DNA of 9,868 bases from positions 1 to 9,868 of the forward strand of contig JAAZIF010000250.1 of the NCBI GenBank assembly GCA_012510335.1, given 5' to 3'. Each line of letters begins with the position of its first letter. The stretch's first letter is position 1. This DNA is from Methanomicrobiales archaeon (lineage in GTDB: Archaea > Halobacteriota > Methanomicrobia > Methanomicrobiales > Methanoculleaceae). The notes beneath the pieces were generated by a model that made no database searches, was not told the DNA's origin, and was given only the letters and a program-made list of their open reading frames with translations. Both the position numbers and the translations under genes were made by a program. Below are positions 6,762-9,868 of this stretch, one piece after another.

Positions 6762-8372
6762 TCAGGGGGCTTCTGTCCCCATCACCCTCCGCTCCTCCTC
6801 GGTGAGGTGGGCAAGCACTTCCTCGGTCGGTCCCATCTTTATGATCTTTCCTCCCCGCATCAGGGCCACCCGGTCGCAGATATCCCTGACAAAATCCATA
6901 TCGTGCGAGACGACGATGAACGTCTCATCCATCTCCTCGCGGGCATTGAGGATTGAGTGTTTCACATCGATCTTTGTGATTGGATCCATCGTGCCGGTCG
7001 GTTCATCAAGAACCACAAGCAGGGGCTCGCGGATGAGAACCTGGGCAAGCGCTACCCGGTGCTTCTCCCCTTCGGAGAGCTGATCGGGGTAGCGCTCCAG
7101 GATCTCCTGGCTTTTTTCGGGCGTAAACCCGGCCATCCCGAGGGTTATGATAGCCTTTCGCATGGCGAGTTCCTTCGGGAACTCGAGTCCGATGGCGTCG
7201 GTGAGGTTATCCAGGACCGTCCTGTGCGGGTAGAGGTCGTACTCCTGGTGGAGGAGGCCGATGTAGCCTTTCGCGCGCCCCCGGTGCTCGATTCCGGGTT
7301 TCGTCATGTCGATCCAGCCATCCCCGATCCGGATGTTCATCTCTCCGCTGGTGGGCTCCAGGATCCCCGATATGATACGGGAGAGCGTGGTCTTTCCGGC
7401 ACCGCTCTTCCCGATGATCCCGAAGATCTCCTGTTCGTTGACGTCGAATGAGACGGTATTGACGGCTCTTACAACGCCCCGGTCGACCGAGAGGTAGCGC
7501 TTGACCACGTCCCGGGCGATCACGAGCTTCTCGCCGAGATCCGCTGCCTGGTACTGGGCCGTGTCGCTGTAGTCCTGCATGAACCGGTCGATAACCTCGT
7601 CCGGGGCTCCGATAGCCAGGATTTCCCCGTTCTCGAGGAGGATAGCGCGGTCAGCGACATCTTCGATGACGCTTGAGAAGTGGGATGTGACCACCATCGC
7701 CATGTCATTCATCTGTGCGCTCTCTATGAGCATCCGGTGGACGAGCGTTGCGGTCTCAGGATCGAGGGTGCCGGTCGGCTCATCCGCATAGAGCATGAAC
7801 GGGTTCTTGGCGAGCTGCCGGGCGAGCACCACCCGCTGCTTCTCGCCGCCGGAGAGATCCCGGGCGATATGCATCATCCGGTGGGAGAGCCTGACCTGGT
7901 CGATGAGGTCGGCGGCCCTGCCGATCGCCTTCTCGCTAGGGTATCCGATATCATCGAGTGCCCGCAGGACGTTCTCTATCACACGGTCGTCGCCGTAGAG
8001 GGCGAAGGTCCGCTGGAACATGATAGCGGTCCGTCGCATGATCCGCCGTTTCATCGGCGCGCTCTCTTCTTTCCAGAAATCTACATCCGCGGGTTTGAGA
8101 TCCCCGCCGCAGAAAGGGCATGGTTTCCCGGCCTCGCCTGGAACCCCGACGTAGTCGCACGCATCGCAGGCAGCGATATGATAGATGATCGAACCTCGTG
8201 TCGGGGGCTGGTCCACGCCCCGCATAAGGTGCATAAGAACGGTCTTGCCGGCTCCGCTTCTCCCGATAATGCCGACTGTTTCTCCCTCTGCTATCTCGAA
8301 GCTTATGTCCTTGAGCGCAATGCTCCCATTGAACTCCATGCAGAGGTCTTTCACCGTAATGAGTGGGGCCAT
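6762..8372 (-). CDS. atwA: Methyl-coenzyme M reductase activation component A2 (AtwA), twin ABC ATPase
   Basis: A 536-residue soluble protein with two ABC nucleotide-binding domains and no membrane segment. Domain 1 (about 1-270) has Walker A GRSGAGKT (37-44), Q-loop Gln120, signature LSGGE (173-177), Walker B ending Asp197-Glu198 and switch His231. Domain 2 (about 283-536) has Walker A GKSGAGKT (321-328), Q-loop Gln376, signature LSEGE (432-436), Walker B ending Asp456-Glu457 and His490. Both sites therefore look catalytically complete. A zinc-ribbon-like Cys4 set (Cys69, Cys72, Cys85, Cys88) is inserted between Walker A and the Q-loop of domain 1. A2 is the ATP-dependent component needed to reduce the nickel of F430 in methyl-coenzyme M reductase to active Ni(I). 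The ATG is 18 bases after the upstream HAD stop, with GAGGAT as binding site; mmp3 follows closely. Generic ABC transporter labels would be wrong. Confidence 0.95.
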   Translation of the reverse strand: MAPLITVKDLCMEFNGSIALKDISFEIAEGETVGIIGRSGAGKTVLMHLMRGVDQPPTRGSIIYHIAACDACDYVGVPGEAGKPCPFCGGDLKPADVDFWKEESAPMKRRIMRRTAIMFQRTFALYGDDRVIENVLRALDDIGYPSEKAIGRAADLIDQVRLSHRMMHIARDLSGGEKQRVVLARQLAKNPFMLYADEPTGTLDPETATLVHRMLIESAQMNDMAMVVTSHFSSVIEDVADRAILLENGEILAIGAPDEVIDRFMQDYSDTAQYQAADLGEKLVIARDVVKRYLSVDRGVVRAVNTVSFDVNEQEIFGIIGKSGAGKTTLSRIISGILEPTSGEMNIRIGDGWIDMTKPGIEHRGRAKGYIGLLHQEYDLYPHRTVLDNLTDAIGLEFPKELAMRKAIITLGMAGFTPEKSQEILERYPDQLSEGEKHRVALAQVLIREPLLVVLDEPTGTMDPITKIDVKHSILNAREEMDETFIVVSHDMDFVRDICDRVALMRGGKIIKMGPTEEVLAHLTEEERRVMGTEAP

Positions 8373-8390
8373 TTTGAGATCCTCGTTAAA

Positions 8391-9263
8391 CTAATCTTCT
8401 TCTGGTATCATATTAGGGTTTATATTGTTACACTTTTTTCCGGCTGTCGTGGTATCTTTGAGAAGTTCTGCAACGATACCAGGCACCTCGCTGATATCCT
8501 GTATCACGAGGTTGGTGTTCGCATAGAGGATGCCGGGTTTTGAGTCTGACTGCTGTTCGGTGAGTATCGCCAGATCTGCTCTCTGGAACGCCTTTAGATC
8601 GTTGATAGCATCCCCTATCATAACAACCTTGTCATAATGTTCCTGGAGCTCCTCCACGATCTGGGCCTTCATCGAGGGGGTGGCGACGCCGTAGATGCGT
8701 TCCCGGGGTATGCCGAGGTAATCACCCATCCGTTCAAGTTTGGTGACGCGATCCCCGGATGCTATGTATACGGGGACGCCCATCCTGTGCAATCCGCTGA
8801 CGGCCTCCCGCGCACCCCGGAACGGTCTCCCCCCGGTCGTCACAGTGAACTCGACGCCGGGGAGATCCAGATTCAGTATGACTCCGCTGTTCACGGCGAC
8901 GACTGTTTCTTGCTTGCAGCAGTTCCAGACCTTCCTGATGCAGGCCTGCATATCGCTGATGCGGGCCTGCCGGTCGGTGTAGAGGACGTCAGCGACATCG
9001 TCTGCCGGGATGATCCGCCGGGAGCAGGAGATCCCAAACCCGATCGACTGTTCCAGGAGGTAGTCGGAGAGGAGCTGGTCTGGCGGCGCATCGATGACGT
9101 CCCGGGAGCGGAGGTGGAGGAGTACGAGGACTCTACCCTCGGCTGCGAAAGCGAGGGGTATTGTCTCGACCTCGATCAGCATCTCACCGCGGAGGAGGTC
9201 GCGCGCTACGCGATAGGTTCTGAGCAGTGTACCTGCGCTATCAAATACAACGGCAACCGACAT
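8391..9263 (-). CDS. HAD-superfamily protein, soluble P-type-ATPase-like, with altered DxD motif
   Basis: A 290-residue cytosolic protein of the haloacid dehalogenase superfamily. Motif I is VFDSAGTLL with Asp8 as the likely nucleophile; the residue two places on is Ala10 rather than the acid used by ordinary HAD phosphatases. The pattern is nearer DKTGTLT of P-type ATPases. Motif II is YIASGDR (Ser169), motif III Lys199 in PSMKAQIV, and motif IV is MIGDAIND (215-222), again P-type-like. A long cap region (about 15-145) includes three cysteines, Cys108, Cys115 and Cys116. There are no membrane helices, so it is not a pump. Substrate is unknown. It is probably the first gene of the operon and sits 18 bases before atwA, suggesting a link to MCR activation, though this is inferred from position. 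A GTGA seven bases before the ATG is the probable binding site. Confidence 0.85.
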   Translation of the reverse strand: MSVAVVFDSAGTLLRTYRVARDLLRGEMLIEVETIPLAFAAEGRVLVLLHLRSRDVIDAPPDQLLSDYLLEQSIGFGISCSRRIIPADDVADVLYTDRQARISDMQACIRKVWNCCKQETVVAVNSGVILNLDLPGVEFTVTTGGRPFRGAREAVSGLHRMGVPVYIASGDRVTKLERMGDYLGIPRERIYGVATPSMKAQIVEELQEHYDKVVMIGDAINDLKAFQRADLAILTEQQSDSKPGILYANTNLVIQDISEVPGIVAELLKDTTTAGKKCNNINPNMIPEED

Positions 9264-9275
9264 TTGTTTTCACGT

Positions 9276-9290
9276 CAATAAATCTATGTA
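9276..9290. promoter_or_regulatory. AT-rich promoter candidate between the divergent genes
   Basis: The only AT-rich patch in the 56-base intergenic region 9264-9319 reads CAATAAATCTATGTA. For the isomerase it would place a TATA-like element about 35-40 bases before the ATG, leaving a leader of roughly 13 bases that still holds the GAGAT site. For the minus-strand operon a TATA element here would imply a very short leader or none. The motif is a poor match to the archaeal consensus; the assignment rests on position and base composition. Confidence 0.3.
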
Positions 9291-9300
9291 GTCACTGGTC

Positions 9301-9317
9301 ATCTCTTGAATAGAGAT
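9301..9317. repeat. 6-bp inverted repeat over the isomerase ribosome-binding site
   Basis: ATCTCT, a 5-base spacer TGAAT, then AGAGAT, ending two bases before the isomerase ATG at 9320. The right arm contains the presumed GAGAT binding site, so as RNA it could hide that site; as DNA it could be a dimeric repressor site near the transcription start. Six-base arms are short and may be chance. Confidence 0.35.
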
Positions 9318-9319
9318 CT

Positions 9320-9868
9320 ATGTTACTGAGTGAGACGGCAGAAAGCATAAAGAATATGGAGATCCGGGGGGCCGGCAGGATCGCCCGGGCGGCGGTGAGG
9401 GCACTGGCTGATTTCGCCGGCAATCTCGATATATCCGACCCCGAGGCCTTCAAGCAGGAGATGCAGGGGGCGGCAGAAGTGCTCACCTCGACCCGCCCGA
9501 CGGCCGTCTCACTCCCGAACGCCGTCAGGTATGTTATGCGCGCCCTGGACTCGTTTGAGTCTGTGGAGGAGTGCCGGGCGGCGATCTCTCTCCGGGCGGC
9601 GGAGTTCGTCGATCACTCAGAGCATGCGCTCGGGTGGATTGCAGAGATCGGGGCGCGGCATATATCCGATGGCGATGTTATACTGACACACTGCAACTCC
9701 GAGGCGGCTCTAGGGTGTATCCTTGAGGCACACCGGCAGGGAAAGGAGATCGAGGTCTACGCGACCGAGGTGCGGCCGAGGGGCCAGGGGCTCATAACGA
9801 TCAGGGCCCTGAACGATGCCGGGATCCGCACAAACTATATCGTCGACTCGGCGGTCCGCTACTTCATC
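9320..9868 (+). CDS. Ribose-1,5-bisphosphate isomerase, 3' end cut by window edge
   Basis: The 183 codons present encode an aIF2B/eIF2B-alpha-like protein with the features of archaeal ribose-1,5-bisphosphate isomerase. These are RGAGRIARAAVRAL (16-29), THCNSEAALGC (123-133) and TEVRPRGQGLIT (149-160). By alignment from memory, Cys125 in the HCNS motif is the catalytic cysteine; the Cys at 133 matches the Thermococcus catalytic number only by coincidence. The enzyme converts ribose-1,5-bisphosphate to ribulose-1,5-bisphosphate in the AMP-salvage pathway that feeds type III Rubisco. The catalytic Asp should lie beyond the window. The ATG is preceded by GAGAT, and a 6-bp inverted repeat covers that site. 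It diverges from the methanogenesis-marker operon and has no evident functional tie to it. A translation-initiation factor 2B label would be a common misannotation. Confidence 0.9.
   Translation, partial: MLLSETAESIKNMEIRGAGRIARAAVRALADFAGNLDISDPEAFKQEMQGAAEVLTSTRPTAVSLPNAVRYVMRALDSFESVEECRAAISLRAAEFVDHSEHALGWIAEIGARHISDGDVILTHCNSEAALGCILEAHRQGKEIEVYATEVRPRGQGLITIRALNDAGIRTNYIVDSAVRYFI

Noticed and set aside
6762..8372. Reading the twin ABC protein as a transporter ATPase
   Set aside because: No permease gene is nearby, the Cys4 insert is unlike transporters, and the mmp neighbours and overall length fit AtwA.
7680..8543. Plus-strand open frame of 287 codons opposite atwA and the HAD gene
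   Set aside because: It crosses the boundary of two well-supported minus-strand genes and shows no motif, so it is a shadow frame.
9320..9868. Reading the plus-strand gene as a translation initiation factor 2B subunit
   Set aside because: The HCNS and TEVRPRGQG motifs fit ribose-1,5-bisphosphate isomerase; the eIF2B label reflects shared fold only.
1..9868. Search for tRNA genes, CRISPR repeats, insertion sequences or defence genes
   Set aside because: Coding sequence covers nearly everything and no such structure was seen; the window looks like core methanogen chromosome rather than an island.

Overview
The window is archaeal and almost certainly from a methanogen. It carries a run of methanogenesis marker (Mmp) genes together with atwA, the A2 ATPase of methyl-coenzyme M reductase (MCR) activation; these genes are known only from organisms with MCR. 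GC-rich codon use with frequent ATA isoleucine codons, GGTGA-type ribosome-binding sites and the gene set suggest Methanomicrobiales, perhaps a Methanoculleus relative. That placement is inference. No 16S or mcr gene is present to confirm it.

Layout. From 9263 down to 1, ten genes lie head-to-tail on the minus strand. In transcription order they are a HAD-superfamily protein (9263-8391), atwA (8372-6762), mmp3 (6754-5225), mmp6 (about 5195-4782), mmp5 (4776-4324), mmp15 (4327-3089), mmp17 (3088-2504), mmp7 (2507-1566), an AhpD-like CxxC protein (1563-1117), and an asparagine synthetase-like gene (1102 to the left edge, 3' end cut off). Junctions are tight: two ATGA overlaps (mmp5/mmp15, mmp17/mmp7), a start directly after a stop (mmp15/mmp17), and gaps of 2 to about 30 bases elsewhere. 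No terminator is visible, so the set is probably one coupled operon read from the short intergenic region 9264-9319. On the plus strand a gene for ribose-1,5-bisphosphate isomerase starts at 9320 and runs off the right edge. No stretch above 60 bases lacks a gene, and no RNA gene, CRISPR array or mobile element was seen.

How the genes fit together. Resting MCR holds F430 in an oxidised nickel state that must be reduced to Ni(I) with ATP and very low-potential electrons. A2 is the ATPase. As I recall published work, Mmp3, Mmp7 and Mmp17 are, with McrC, partners in the activation complex. Mmp15 here has the intact ATPase and two-cysteine iron-sulfur signature of 2-hydroxyacyl-CoA dehydratase activases, so the block encodes a second candidate ATP-driven electron donor. 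Mmp5, Mmp6, the HAD protein and the AhpD-like protein are less understood and tied to the process by position.

Most notable points: a possible non-canonical ATA start for mmp6; a shared cysteine pattern in Mmp5 and the N-terminal domain of Mmp15; an altered catalytic motif in the HAD protein; a Cys4 insert in A2; and altered glutaminase-site residues in the asparagine synthetase.
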